From Trypanosoma brucei gambiense DAL972 (taxonomy: Eukaryota; Euglenozoa; Kinetoplastea; Trypanosomatida; Trypanosomatidae): a stretch of 64,000 nt of DNA. Shown piece after piece: positions 1 to 10,807 of this stretch. The DNA is taken from NCBI RefSeq assembly GCF_000210295.1, contig NC_026743.1, forward strand, positions 3,720,001 through 3,784,000, read 5' to 3'. The notes below the pieces were generated by a model. It did not search any database and was not told the DNA's origin. It was given only the letters and a program-made list of their open reading frames with translations. A program made the position numbers and the translations under genes. Positions within the stretch are counted from its first letter, which is position 1. Every line of letters starts with the position of its first letter.

Positions 1-517
1 TGTCCCTCACATATACACAAATGTCAAGAAATGTTTCCTCTTATGCGTCGTGAGGTTCACTTCAGTATGTCTCCCTTGTGACTTACTTGTTCTTATTTTC
101 GTACTAGTATAGGGTGGTTTCTCTTTCCTCATCCCTCTGACCCTTTCCCGCTATTCACTACGTGGCGGGGGAATCAAAGCGTATTGTTAGCGGAGGGAAC
201 GTTTCTGTGGGGTTATAATCCCGGAGCCCAAGCTGGCCCTGGAAGTGCGACGCGTGGAGGTGGATAAAGATGGGGAGGAAACGTTAGGGGAAAATTTGGT
301 CAAAGTAGTGCACACGTTGCCTGCTAAAATGTCTGTCAGCGTGTTGAGGACTCATTCTCCCTTCTATATCTACTCTATCCTCTCATTTCACCCCTTTCCA
401 ACGTCCCTTCGCTAGTATTTCTGTCACCATCCTCACGTAAGGAGAGGAAAGAGCTTTTCCACCATTAGCCCCCCACTAGTGAAGACGGCCACTCAAACTT
501 TGAGTTTATCGGTGACA
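1..517. other. Upstream intergenic region with probable 5' UTR
   Basis: No coding region is supported here. The right half is pyrimidine-rich (about 355-410) and is followed by AG at 414-415, which is what a trans-splicing acceptor for the next gene should look like. The predicted 5' UTR would then run from 416 to 517. The left part could be the 3' UTR of a gene lying outside the window. Confidence 0.4.
355..415 (+). promoter_or_regulatory. Candidate trans-splice acceptor (pyrimidine tract plus AG) for the lipid-kinase-like gene
   Basis: A long C/T-rich tract ends in CTAG at 412-415, about 100 bases before the first in-frame ATG at 518. Trypanosome mRNAs receive the spliced leader at such sites. 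A second AG at about 467-468 is also possible. Confidence 0.45.
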
Positions 518-2573
518 ATGTTCTCACAGCTACGAGTTCACCTCGTCGTCCACAAGGGCAGCGGTGGAGGCAAAGGCGGCAAAATGATGAGGCGTGTAGA
601 AAAGGCGTTACGAAGAAATTTCAGTGGCATCACCATTCGGGAGCTAACAGGCAGTGAGGCTCTGGCGGAACATATGGATCCTACCGGTCATGCAGTTGGA
701 AGCGGAACAGAAGCGATGCAAGAGACAAACCCAACTGCAGGCAGGGATCGCACAACCGATGGAGTCGTAGCAAATGAAGGCGTTGAAGGTGAGTTGATTC
801 CTTGTTTGGCCCTGTGTGTGGATATCATCACCACCGAGGGTGCATTACGTGTAAGGGAGGTCGTAGAGGAACTCGCGTGTCGGGTGGTGAGCGGCATTCT
901 CCGAAATGCACCTGGGTCGGACAATGGGACAAATATGGCGATAGATCCAGTGACAAATGAAGTGAAGAGTGTTTGGACGAAAGTTTTTAATGTGTTTGCC
1001 GTCATTGGTGGAGATGGCTCGTTAGGTGAGGCCGTTAATGGGCTCTGCTTCGGAACTCTCAAAGCCTATCGTAGTGGATTTTGTACTGCACTCGACACTG
1101 CAGCTTGCAGTTGTCCAGATTCCATGCACTACTACCGTGGGATGCTTGAGGACCGGGCAATACTGCGTCACTTTCTACCACCCGTAATGTATGTACCCGC
1201 AGGAACAGGCTCGGACTTCGCTAGAACCAGGTTGTGCTGTCTCAATGCCGAAGAGTTCGTAACCGTTCTAAAAGACATGCACGAATACCTTGCATTTACC
1301 AGTGATGGGGAAGGGTCGCAGCGTACTATAAAATACAGCACTTGTTTGCCCATTGGTAGCCCCTCGAGCGCCTCAACAAGCGGATCCATTGATTGCTCTG
1401 TGGGCCCAGATTGCGCTAGCGGCGGCAGCACCGAAGCCTGTGGTAAGGGTCCCAAATCGCTGTCGCGTAGATTTGCGGTGTACGACGTGGACGTCTCTCG
1501 AATCACATTCCCTCGGAGTGGGCGCACGCGCTTTTTTATCAATGAGTGCTCGTGTGGTATGTCATGTGACGTGATCTCACGTTGCGAAAAATACAAACAG
1601 TCATGTACAGCTTCATTCGTTGCGGGCCCGGTACTGTTTGCAGCAGCATCTGTGGCTTCTGTTATGCGGATGAAGCCCAGATCCTTTCGGGTTTTCCCCC
1701 TTCCTGATTTCCCCACGCCGCCGCCCTCTATGGGTCACCAGCACAAAGTGCCTGTCGTTGGTGTGCTGCATCCGCGTCATCTCTCCTTGGGGGTAGCGGT
1801 CTCCGGGATGTGCGAGGAAATGTCGTGGTTACAACGCTGTGAAGAAGTTGGTGCTTTATCCCCCAGTACGGAACCGTTACGTGTAGACGCCAACTATTAC
1901 ATTTACAAATATGATAGGGAGGGGGGGATACCCGTCGACGCCTGATTTAGCCGGCGGCGCTGTTGGAGCGCAGGCAACCGACATAGGTAGTGAAAAAGAA
2001 ACCGTTATCAATCCTTTCTACACTGATTGGAGGTGCGAAAGTGCGTCTAACACGAAGGAACTTCTTTCCATCTTAGATAGAAACGGTGTGTATGATCGGT
2101 GGGCATGTTTCTCCTCTTCCACACTCGTATTTGGTAACGGGCGCTGGTTCGGTGGTGGGCTGCAAGTCACCCCACACGCCAATCCAACGGACGGCCTGTT
2201 GAGTGTGACGAATTGGGTAGCAAGTCCCTGCCAGTTCGTCATGGGTGCACCGTCTTTGTACAATGGCAACCATAAACGTTGGCGCAGCACGACAATTTGG
2301 AACACAAGTAGGTGCATCATGGATGTTGATACTATCTCCACACAAGGGCCGAAATTTCCCGATGCCTCTCCGCCGAACCCCGTGGGTGCTGATGTTAAGT
2401 GTAATGTAGAGCGGGTTGAGGGCACGGAAGAGATACTAAACGGCGGTGGGGGGGCGCCAGACAAAATCATGATGTGGTGTGAAGCCGATGGTGAGTTGTG
2501 CGAACCCATCCCTGCCATCGTGGAGGTGACCACCACTGTTTCGATGATATTACCACTACGGACAGTGTTTTAA
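518..2573 (+). pseudogene. Diacylglycerol kinase/sphingosine kinase-like lipid kinase, frameshifted
   Basis: The first in-frame ATG is at 518; the open frame extends upstream only to a GTG. The first frame encodes 475 residues with a glycine-rich start (SGGGKGGK, about residues 13-20), the nucleotide-binding motif GGDGS near residue 161 followed by E..NGL, and PAGTGSDFAR near residue 228, all hallmarks of the DAGK catalytic domain. It stops at 1945. The next frame (from about 1911) carries the matching C-terminal half: GNGRWFGGG, P.A.P.DGLL, and EADGE with a terminal IEV-like strand. One protein is therefore split by a one-base excess at a run of seven Gs (1921-1927). This may be a homopolymer sequencing error or a real lesion. 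The family phosphorylates diacylglycerol, sphingosine or related lipids; which substrate applies cannot be told. The insert between catalytic motifs and C-terminus is long for the family. Confidence 0.75.
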
Positions 2574-3472
2574 ACAGTAAGAGACGTGGGTGGGGACGGC
2601 CCACGTTGAAATCTTGGAAGAGGGTGAACTTGCTTTCCGCATCTCTTTAGTTATTTCATTGTGTAGCAGTGTTTTCTCTGCTCAATGTTTTTGTCTTTTT
2701 TTTTCTTTTGGAGGGTAAGATGGGGGGAAAGGGATGCAAAAAAAAAAAACAGAAAAAAAATGGATCACACAGGAGGGAGCATGCTGAGCGAGCGGTGCCC
2801 CATGGGAATTACAGATAGCTAGGATGCCTTTTTCTTGTGCATGTGTTTTAAAACCTGGAGGCCACCACTTTCCCCTCTGTATATCCATCAAATCGTTGGT
2901 TTGCTTGTCGTGTTCACCGCTGACACTTCACGGTATCTGCTTGCGTATCTTCTCTCTTAATAACTAGCATCGTGTTTTAACCTTATATTCACTCTGGGTT
3001 ATAGGTGGTGTTTTTGGAGGGCTCCAATAACTAAAAACAGTCAAAGAGGAATGTAACAGCGCTTGGAAGGCGACGCAAGCTCCTCATGCTTTTCTTCTTC
3101 CCCAGACTTTTCTGTGCCACTCTTCTTTCCGCTTGTTCCTATTACTCTTTTTTTCTTATTTCGCTGTCACCTGTTTTCCTTCTCCTGTGCATGGGCACCC
3201 AGAGAGTACGTTCCGTCGAACGGTTCATCTCGATAATCTGGTAGGACCTCCGCTCGGAACGTGAGGTCGCTGGGCACAATTTAGGCCCCTTTTTAGATTT
3301 AGTACCGAGAAAGAAAGTGGACGGTACGCAGTGTAAATTTAGATTCTCACATATTTAGGAGCTGCTACGCACGAGCCCAAATCCACTACAAGAGATTTGA
3401 GCAGGGAGAGGGAAGGAACATTGGAAAGCTGAAATCGCTACATATAAGGGAGCAAGGAATAAGGTGGCGGTA
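2574..3472. other. Intergenic region
   Basis: No coding region is supported. It holds low-complexity A and T runs near 2690-2760, expected of a 3' UTR, and a pyrimidine-rich stretch at about 3110-3190. AG at 3201-3202 is a plausible splice acceptor for the next gene, giving a 5' UTR of about 270 bases. Nothing else is recognised. Confidence 0.4.
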
Positions 3473-6400
3473 ATGCTTTTCCTGGAACCTGAAGTTGATT
3501 ACTTCAGGATGCAGCTGCATCATCTGGCGATTCCTACCAGCATATGCATACCCAGCGTCCCAAAAACCTCCCGCAATCCCGAAACAAGAGCAAATGGTGA
3601 TCAAGAATGTGAAACTGGGGGCGAAAACGCCAAGGTGGACGGCACAGTCCCGTTTATCACACAGGAAGAACAAAACAAAGTTATACAACGTGCTCTCCGA
3701 GTGGCGCTCTACCAGCGTTTTCCGTACGAAAGCTATGACACACTAGAGAATGTGTATATTTTAGCTGTCACACATTTGGCTTTGCCGCTAGTTGGTGACA
3801 CGGGTTTGAGTTACGAGGACCTGGCAACTCTTGAAATTTGCGAGCATTCCCTTCCACCAGAGTTGAGGCATCGGACGTTCCCTTCACATCTTAACGCATT
3901 GATCGCACAAAGGAATCCCCCCGACAGTGGAAGTGTTATACAAGACAGAATGTTAGATCATAGCGCGACACAGGGCTCCTCGGAAGAGGGCACAGGGAAA
4001 CAGCGCTTTAACGACAGCTATTTTATTCTTATTCCTGATCTCACAGACGAGCAGGCGATGGTTTATTGTAAAGGAAGGCAGTATGCAGGCTCAATGCTGG
4101 GCAGTGGCAAAGCATCCGTTGGACCTGCGTCCGACGCTGCCCGTTTTCCCCGCAGCACCCTATGGGATGACGCACGGCATTCTCGTGCGAACGCCTTGGA
4201 AGGGCCCAGTGAAGATCTACTTTCCTTTCATGTGGTGGAGGGAGATATGATTCACTACGTGGAGACACCTCAGGGAGGTTTGAGCGAGCCAGCGCCACGT
4301 TCCTTGAGATTTGCCGCTTTCAAGGTGGCACTGAGTCAGTTTTCGTTTGAAGAACAGCAGTACTATACAAAGAAACGAGAGGAGGTACGCTCTCATGGTA
4401 GCACAACGACGCTCTGGGGATCGACACTGCACTCCTCAGAGGCAAACGAAGTCCACATCAACAAAACAGTGCGGACCATTTTAGCTTCGGAAGTACCGGG
4501 GAGATGGCGTGCTGAAGAAGAGGAGGCAATGAAGAAGTTTTTTACCAAGTGTAACTCTGTTCTCAGGGCTTACTCAACCCCTTCCAGCCAGATGGATGAT
4601 GCATCAAAGGGAGACGGCGGGGTGCTAGCCCCGAAACAGCCGGGGGCACCTGTCTCAGATGAACATAAAACAAGAAATGTGGCGGAATCTTTGGGGCAGA
4701 CCGAAAGACTCTCTCATCTGTATGGGGTCCGCAGATTAGTTTATTCTTTCGCCGCGTGTGACTGCTACCATCTTGTTGCAGAGGATAACAACCCGCTTTA
4801 CTACGCCAAGTCCAGCCGTGCTACATACGAGCCTCACACGGTAAATGTTACGCTGATCTCCGACCTAACTGTTTCGCCTCGGTTAACGCCCGCCTTCTCG
4901 GCATCGCCCCAACGGTGCCTAGGAGCTCGAATCGGCACAACAAAGACTGTGGAAGGGCTCGTAGTATCGAACCAGCCTTCCCGTGCACCATCACCGGACA
5001 TCAAACCATGCGCAGTGGGGGAGAAGTTTTCTGTAGGTTCCAAACGTCACAGCCCGTCCCCAGGAGTGTCTCCTCCGACGAGTGGCACTCATGGAAGCGA
5101 CTCGCATGCGCCGCTCCAGCGCCTACCGTCCAATACGGAGGGTTACCTCCGCCTTACAACTTCACTTGTGTGTAACAATGTCTCCGGTAACCTCAAACAC
5201 AGGAAAGAGAATCTACTGGAGAAGGGGCTTTCCTTCGGTCGGTTGAATCCGTGCCATGAGCAGGCCACGGAGGGCAATGTGAAATGTAGTTACGAGAAGG
5301 CTGTGTGTGCCGGCGATGTCGTCAACCTTTTTCGTTTACTAGCTACCTCATCCATTGCACAGCACCAACTCCGCCATAATGTTATACGTCCAGTTATTTC
5401 TGCTGCAGTTTTGGACAGTAGCGGCAATGCCGGAACCCGCGGAGCGCTGCACCGACATTATCAGCGGATAAAATGTCGTGCCTTATTGGATCACACATGG
5501 TACTCAATCCCTATCCAACCGGTTCCTTCGACGCAGGATGAGGTTCAGTGGATACCTATTGTGTTTGGGAGTGCAGAATGTATTAGTGATGTGGGTTATC
5601 GCACTGCAGTGCACATTGGCTTCTTTCCAAATGCGGAAGTCACTGATGACAGTGTGCGCGGCAACCCGTTGAGACCAAAAGGAACCGCATTCGCAACAGA
5701 TGTGTCAAAGCAGTCTGCATCCCCGGGAACTGCCACGAGAAGTGCCATGATGCCGTTGGACACCAATCACGCGACGCTGCAAACAAGCTCTTCTGACGGA
5801 AGTAAGGGGTTATGTTTCTCCGCACAACTGAAAACTGCAGTATCATCAAGCAACGAGGAAGTACCAGCTGGCGTGTCAGCAAGAAGGGGTGGTGTTGCCA
5901 TGTCCTTCAACACAGGCAACGAGGAAGTACCAACTGGCGTGTCAGCAAGAAGAGGTGGTGTTGCCATGTCCTTCAACACAGGCAACGAGGAAGTACCAAC
6001 TGGCGTGTCAGCAAGAAGAGGTGGTGTTGCCATGTCCTTCAACACAGGCAACGAGGAAGTACCAACTGGCGTGTCAGCAAGAAGAGGTGGTGTTGCCATG
6101 TCCTTCAACACAGGCAACGAGGAAGTACCAACTGGCGTGTCAGCAAGAAGGGGTGGTGTTGCCATGTCCTTCAACACAGGCAACGAGGAAGTACCAACTG
6201 GCGTGTCAGCAAGAAGGGGTGGTGTTGCCATGTCCTTCAACACAGGCAACGAGGAAGTACCAGCTGGCGTGTCAGCAAGAAGGGGTGGTGTTGCCATGTC
6301 CTTCAACACAGGCAACGAGGAAGTACCAACTGGCGTGTCAGCAAGAAGGGGTGGTGTTGCCATGTCCTTCAACACAGGCAACGAGGAAGTACCAGCTGGC

Positions 6401-9400
6401 GTGTCAGCAAGAAGGGGTGGTGTTGCCATGTCCTTCAACACAGGCAACGAGGAAGTACCAGCTGGCGTGTCAGCAAGAAGGGGTGGTGTTGCCATGTCCT
6501 TCAACACAGGCAACGAGGAAGTACCAGCTGGTGTGTCAGCAAGAAGAGGTGGTGTTGCCATGTCCTTCAACACAGGCAACGAGGAAGTACCAGCTGGCGT
6601 GTCAGCAAGAAGAGGTGGTGTTGCCATGTCCTTCAACACAGGCAACGAGGAAGTACCAACTGGCGTGTCAGCAAGAAGAGGTGGTGTTGCCATGTCCTTC
6701 AACACAGGCAACGAGGAAGTACCAGCTGGCGTGTCAGCAAGAAGGGGTGGTGTTGCCATGTCCTTCAACACAGGCAATCTGACGGGGGTCGGAAGTGGGA
6801 ATGTTGCTTGCTCTTCAGAACGAGAGATTGCCTTAAGGAGGAGTGCCATGAAAGGCGGTAGTGGTTGGGAGCAGCGTTGTTCGTCGGCGCTTTTCTCGCC
6901 AAGACCATATCGACCGACTTCTTTAAGAGTTTGGGAACCGGGCGCTGACGATCAATCTAACTCCAATCGTTTCGAGCAAGGCACACGTGTGACATGTGCC
7001 GGGCCCCCGGCTGGCTTCTCTGCCACGTCAACTCCCTGGTGGCGATTGCCATCTCAAGGACCCAGGCGCGGGGATGGCGTTAACGCGGGGAGAGGTGAGT
7101 GTAGTACTGGTGGATTCTGTAACGATTGGCAACAATGTGACACTTGTGGGGGCCGGTTTCCTCAGGGTAGTACTTCTGACCCGAGGTTTTGTGAGCACCT
7201 ACAGTCACGGCCAACAAGCGTGCTTAATACTTATGGAAAATTTTCCAGAAGTCACAGCCCCCATCCCTCCTACAACGCGATGCAACAGCGACAGACACAG
7301 CATTACTCTACGATGGGCCGTGATGGACGTTTGCGGCCGCCACACACAGACCGCTGGGACAGCAATGATGTCAATGGTGACGTCTCGCCCAGGACCGCCA
7401 CCGATCCGCTGAGAGGAACATTTTGGAAGTCGCCGACGCTCAACCCTTCCAACTATCGAAACGGGGCAGATCCACTTCTTTCACCGTTATCGAGTCCGTC
7501 GTGCAGTGGCGTACTCACACCAAATGCAGGTCGGAGGCCGACGATAGGTGAGTTCGCTGCAACCAACACCAGGTCCAGCGCATTCAATTGTCTATCATCG
7601 TTCAAACATCACGGCGCCCCAACGGAAATTTGTAACCGCACGGCTAGTGGTCTCGAAAATAACTACCATGGACCTTCCTTTTGTAAGAACAGGGCAGGTG
7701 TGCCGGCTAAACGGTCCGTCGTCCCCACCTTTGGCAGAATGGATACTTTGTACGATAACAGTGCATCCGGCATACCCATTTATAACGAGTACGGCTACCC
7801 GCAAGGCGATTCTCGGGTGCGACCGAGGGGTATGCAGGTAATGGATATGATGTACGACCGCCAGTGGCAGCGGACGCAACCCCCGGCTCGCATGCCGGTT
7901 GGTGCAGGACCCACTAATCGAGGTTCGCTAAGTACTCCGTGGACTAATACAACAAAAAATAGTGTTTGCGGCATGAGAAGGGCATGTTTGCCCGGAAAGC
8001 CACCACTCGCATCCACACGACCGAACGGAGCTTCGAACACACTGAACAACGGGATTGCTCCCACGGCAGTTCGGCGCTTAACACTCCGCGAGCGAATACA
8101 ACTCCAGCGGAGGCTTCAGCAACGAGAAGCAAACATAAGTGCCTTTGAGACGAATATAAAGGAAAACTATTGTGTGGGAAATGATGTAAAACGGTTGCGG
8201 ACGGACGTTGGCGACCTTAGTTCCGCGAATAAAACAACTGCCAGCAATGGGGGGGAGAGAACGACAACGGAAACGAACTCGGCATGTGGTGCACGTACGG
8301 CTGCAGCATTGGCAGCAGTGACATTTGGGGGCGACCCTCTATCAAAAGGTTCCCTTCACTCCATTGGAAAGGATATTATGCGCCTGAAATCCCTTACATC
8401 CCCCTTCGCGGAGGCAGACGGGGTTAATGTGTCCTTTTGCCTAAGGGATTTAACCAATGCTTTTCTACGTATGCCTCAAAGTGAAATAAAGGAGTATGAC
8501 CTCTCTAAAGCTGCGTGGTTGGAGGATGGGGTCTCGTGTTTCGTGTCCGCCAAGCCTACAAAATTTAATGGTGAGTTTGAAAACTATGTTAGGCACTTCA
8601 ACTTTCACCAGCAACCGTTTTATTTGAGGGAAAGGGCCTTTTTATTTGTTCTGCGAGTCCCCACTCAGCCGCAACTCCGTCTCATTATCGTCGTTCACAA
8701 CATGCATGATTTTCTCTCAGTACTACGACAGCGGCCACTGCGACCGCTAGAATCTTGGAGAGGACCGCATTCAATGGATGAAGAAATGGGTGGTCTCAGT
8801 GAAAGGGAAAATGCCTCGCAACTTCCAGCTGATGAATGTAATTCAGGCCGGACCCGCACTTTCCTGCAGCGGGTGTGTAAATTCGTGAAGAATTGTATTT
8901 CGGGGGGAAATGGCGGCGGCACCCAGCAAATGGGGTGGGCACCCATAACGTGGGGTCAGCGACTGGCTCTTCTGCGGATACAAGCGTCGGCGGCAGTACA
9001 CGGCCAGGCATGGAGCGAATGCACAACTCCGTTACTCACAGACCCGGTTGTACTCTACTCACGCATGTCATTTCTGTCGAACCGCACCGCCTCGTTCGCA
9101 GTGCTGCGCTGTCAGCTGGACACCCTCAAAGCGTTTGCCTCCACTTGGATAAAGAGTAAAAGAACAACAGCGGACGAAAACCAGGTGCGGATGATACAAA
9201 ACCGTATCAGTAAGGTAGAAAGTATACAATTGGGATGTGATGCCCCTACTGCTGGAATTGGTGAGCCCAAAACTTCTTCATCAAGCGAGGTACAGGCAGC
9301 TGGTCGTGTTCAGCAGCGGTTGAGATCTCTGCCCCTCCGTAAAAGAATGGGGGCTCCTTTTGCATGGAAAAAGGCTGACACAACTTCGAATTCCGTGGAA

Positions 9401-10807
9401 AAAAAAGGAGAGACGCAGAGGCAGCCTCAGTTGAACTCAACGATTTCTTCGTATTCTTCATCAGCAAGTTTGTGCCGCTCTAAACCAGAAGTCGGAGGTG
9501 CTAATTCCTCAACGCCACCAGGTGGCGTTCCAGCCTCTGACGCCGCAGGAGCTGCAACTCCACTTGCGGACGCTGACGGCACTCTGATTCGGATTGCAGA
9601 GAAACTCACGTCATCCACCGATATAGTGAGCGGAAACAATCCTTTCCCCCCAATGCGAACCATTTTGAAGCTAGTAACATTGTGGGAGCAAAATGCTCAG
9701 CGACAGAGGGCATTTAATGACTGTCCTGCAGAGCCCGCGCCTTACTCCTACGGAGGATCAGATACGGTGCTGGTTAGCAACCTCGGAGCCCGCGCAGAGT
9801 TGCGGGACCACCAGGACGATTATGATATTAGCGTCTCCCACATTCAGCAACTGCTGCAGTGGCAGTGGGAATACCACCAGAACAGCTATGAGGCATTGTC
9901 TTTACCTGTATTCCGTGGAGCGCTTGTGGCAAGCAGGGGCTGCCGCTATGGGAGCGATGCATGCAGTAGTGTGGATCCCAAGGTAATGGGTGTGAATCCC
10001 CTTTCCCGGTCACTGTTGCTCGCTCTGGTTAAGTGGGGGTGGCTAGTACCGATAGACTACAAAGCGTTGCACAAACGGGCCGTGCGTCACACTGCCGTCG
10101 GCGACAACATGCTATCACGCGTTCAATTTGGCTTCGGCGTGAGACGTCGCACACTATTTGTGGGGGTGCTGGGGTTCACATGTTACCGCGGATGGGCCCT
10201 GAGTCTTCTTATTTTGTATGCTGCGTATCGCTGCTTCAAGTTGGCTGCAGTTGGTCTACTCAGTACCGGCGCACCGTGGCCCGCGCCTTTGCACTCGGGA
10301 ACTTCTATCGTGTACAGTCGCTCGGAGGCAGCAGTGGAGGCTATGCTCGAAGAGCGGCAACACTTTCTCTCGCAGTTGCTTGCCACTCGCGTACTGCAAA
10401 CTCAGCACTACGTTCACAACGTTGCAAGTCGTCTGGACATGCTTCTGCGGGGATACTCACCGATCCTTTCACTTATCATTGGTATCGAACTACTGTTTGT
10501 GTGGATTTTTTTTGCGTGTTGGAGCGGCGCCGCACGCGTTTCCGCTACCTTCGGGGTCAATATAGACCTCCTCCATCAATATATGTCGGAGCTCATCTCC
10601 CCCTTACCGCTGTACGACAACGTCATGTGGTGCCTTACCTACATGAAGCCAAATGTGGCAGGCGTGGAGACCTTTTCTCTCGTTGCCCCTCTGTTTGTCG
10701 TCCTTTGTTTGATGACCCAGTCACCACTGCGATGGGTGCTGTACAAAACATGGGAAATGTTTTTGCATGATGACGCACTCGTCCGACGTCCGGTGCTCTC
10801 TTTCTGA
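3473..10807 (+). CDS. Very large hypothetical protein with a 14-copy 22-residue repeat and C-terminal membrane segments
   Basis: This gene is not recognised. The start is the ATG at 3473 (the frame is open three codons further, to a GTG), giving 2444 residues. Residues about 794-1101 are 14 tandem copies of a 22-residue repeat. Before and after it the chain is low-complexity, rich in S, G, R and N, and likely disordered, with one Cys-rich patch (CDTCGGRF, near 7135-7165). From about 8340 it becomes more globular, with a hydrophobic block around 8640-8700. The last 240 residues contain at least three probable membrane segments (about residues 2226-2260, 2330-2352 and 2400-2420) and end shortly after a charged tail. 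The layout suggests a membrane protein with a huge cytosolic, mostly disordered N-terminal part. No enzyme motif was seen. It sits between the lipid-kinase-like gene and APC10, all on the same strand. Confidence 0.8.
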   Translation: MLFLEPEVDYFRMQLHHLAIPTSICIPSVPKTSRNPETRANGDQECETGGENAKVDGTVPFITQEEQNKVIQRALRVALYQRFPYESYDTLENVYILAVTHLALPLVGDTGLSYEDLATLEICEHSLPPELRHRTFPSHLNALIAQRNPPDSGSVIQDRMLDHSATQGSSEEGTGKQRFNDSYFILIPDLTDEQAMVYCKGRQYAGSMLGSGKASVGPASDAARFPRSTLWDDARHSRANALEGPSEDLLSFHVVEGDMIHYVETPQGGLSEPAPRSLRFAAFKVALSQFSFEEQQYYTKKREEVRSHGSTTTLWGSTLHSSEANEVHINKTVRTILASEVPGRWRAEEEEAMKKFFTKCNSVLRAYSTPSSQMDDASKGDGGVLAPKQPGAPVSDEHKTRNVAESLGQTERLSHLYGVRRLVYSFAACDCYHLVAEDNNPLYYAKSSRATYEPHTVNVTLISDLTVSPRLTPAFSASPQRCLGARIGTTKTVEGLVVSNQPSRAPSPDIKPCAVGEKFSVGSKRHSPSPGVSPPTSGTHGSDSHAPLQRLPSNTEGYLRLTTSLVCNNVSGNLKHRKENLLEKGLSFGRLNPCHEQATEGNVKCSYEKAVCAGDVVNLFRLLATSSIAQHQLRHNVIRPVISAAVLDSSGNAGTRGALHRHYQRIKCRALLDHTWYSIPIQPVPSTQDEVQWIPIVFGSAECISDVGYRTAVHIGFFPNAEVTDDSVRGNPLRPKGTAFATDVSKQSASPGTATRSAMMPLDTNHATLQTSSSDGSKGLCFSAQLKTAVSSSNEEVPAGVSARRGGVAMSFNTGNEEVPTGVSARRGGVAMSFNTGNEEVPTGVSARRGGVAMSFNTGNEEVPTGVSARRGGVAMSFNTGNEEVPTGVSARRGGVAMSFNTGNEEVPTGVSARRGGVAMSFNTGNEEVPAGVSARRGGVAMSFNTGNEEVPTGVSARRGGVAMSFNTGNEEVPAGVSARRGGVAMSFNTGNEEVPAGVSARRGGVAMSFNTGNEEVPAGVSARRGGVAMSFNTGNEEVPAGVSARRGGVAMSFNTGNEEVPTGVSARRGGVAMSFNTGNEEVPAGVSARRGGVAMSFNTGNLTGVGSGNVACSSEREIALRRSAMKGGSGWEQRCSSALFSPRPYRPTSLRVWEPGADDQSNSNRFEQGTRVTCAGPPAGFSATSTPWWRLPSQGPRRGDGVNAGRGECSTGGFCNDWQQCDTCGGRFPQGSTSDPRFCEHLQSRPTSVLNTYGKFSRSHSPHPSYNAMQQRQTQHYSTMGRDGRLRPPHTDRWDSNDVNGDVSPRTATDPLRGTFWKSPTLNPSNYRNGADPLLSPLSSPSCSGVLTPNAGRRPTIGEFAATNTRSSAFNCLSSFKHHGAPTEICNRTASGLENNYHGPSFCKNRAGVPAKRSVVPTFGRMDTLYDNSASGIPIYNEYGYPQGDSRVRPRGMQVMDMMYDRQWQRTQPPARMPVGAGPTNRGSLSTPWTNTTKNSVCGMRRACLPGKPPLASTRPNGASNTLNNGIAPTAVRRLTLRERIQLQRRLQQREANISAFETNIKENYCVGNDVKRLRTDVGDLSSANKTTASNGGERTTTETNSACGARTAAALAAVTFGGDPLSKGSLHSIGKDIMRLKSLTSPFAEADGVNVSFCLRDLTNAFLRMPQSEIKEYDLSKAAWLEDGVSCFVSAKPTKFNGEFENYVRHFNFHQQPFYLRERAFLFVLRVPTQPQLRLIIVVHNMHDFLSVLRQRPLRPLESWRGPHSMDEEMGGLSERENASQLPADECNSGRTRTFLQRVCKFVKNCISGGNGGGTQQMGWAPITWGQRLALLRIQASAAVHGQAWSECTTPLLTDPVVLYSRMSFLSNRTASFAVLRCQLDTLKAFASTWIKSKRTTADENQVRMIQNRISKVESIQLGCDAPTAGIGEPKTSSSSEVQAAGRVQQRLRSLPLRKRMGAPFAWKKADTTSNSVEKKGETQRQPQLNSTISSYSSSASLCRSKPEVGGANSSTPPGGVPASDAAGAATPLADADGTLIRIAEKLTSSTDIVSGNNPFPPMRTILKLVTLWEQNAQRQRAFNDCPAEPAPYSYGGSDTVLVSNLGARAELRDHQDDYDISVSHIQQLLQWQWEYHQNSYEALSLPVFRGALVASRGCRYGSDACSSVDPKVMGVNPLSRSLLLALVKWGWLVPIDYKALHKRAVRHTAVGDNMLSRVQFGFGVRRRTLFVGVLGFTCYRGWALSLLILYAAYRCFKLAAVGLLSTGAPWPAPLHSGTSIVYSRSEAAVEAMLEERQHFLSQLLATRVLQTQHYVHNVASRLDMLLRGYSPILSLIIGIELLFVWIFFACWSGAARVSATFGVNIDLLHQYMSELISPLPLYDNVMWCLTYMKPNVAGVETFSLVAPLFVVLCLMTQSPLRWVLYKTWEMFLHDDALVRRPVLSF
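5852..6775 (+). repeat. 66-bp tandem repeat, 14 copies, coding
   Basis: Fourteen uninterrupted 66-base units encode a 22-residue unit starting NEEVP and ending FNTG. Units differ almost only at one codon (Thr or Ala after NEEVP) and at a few silent positions (AGAGGT versus AGGGGT). This points to recent expansion or gene conversion. Copy number probably varies between alleles. Confidence 0.95.

Noticed and set aside
5767..6861. Long repetitive frames on both strands over the 66-bp repeat
   Set aside because: They arise because the repeat lacks stops in those frames; they have no unique flanking domains.
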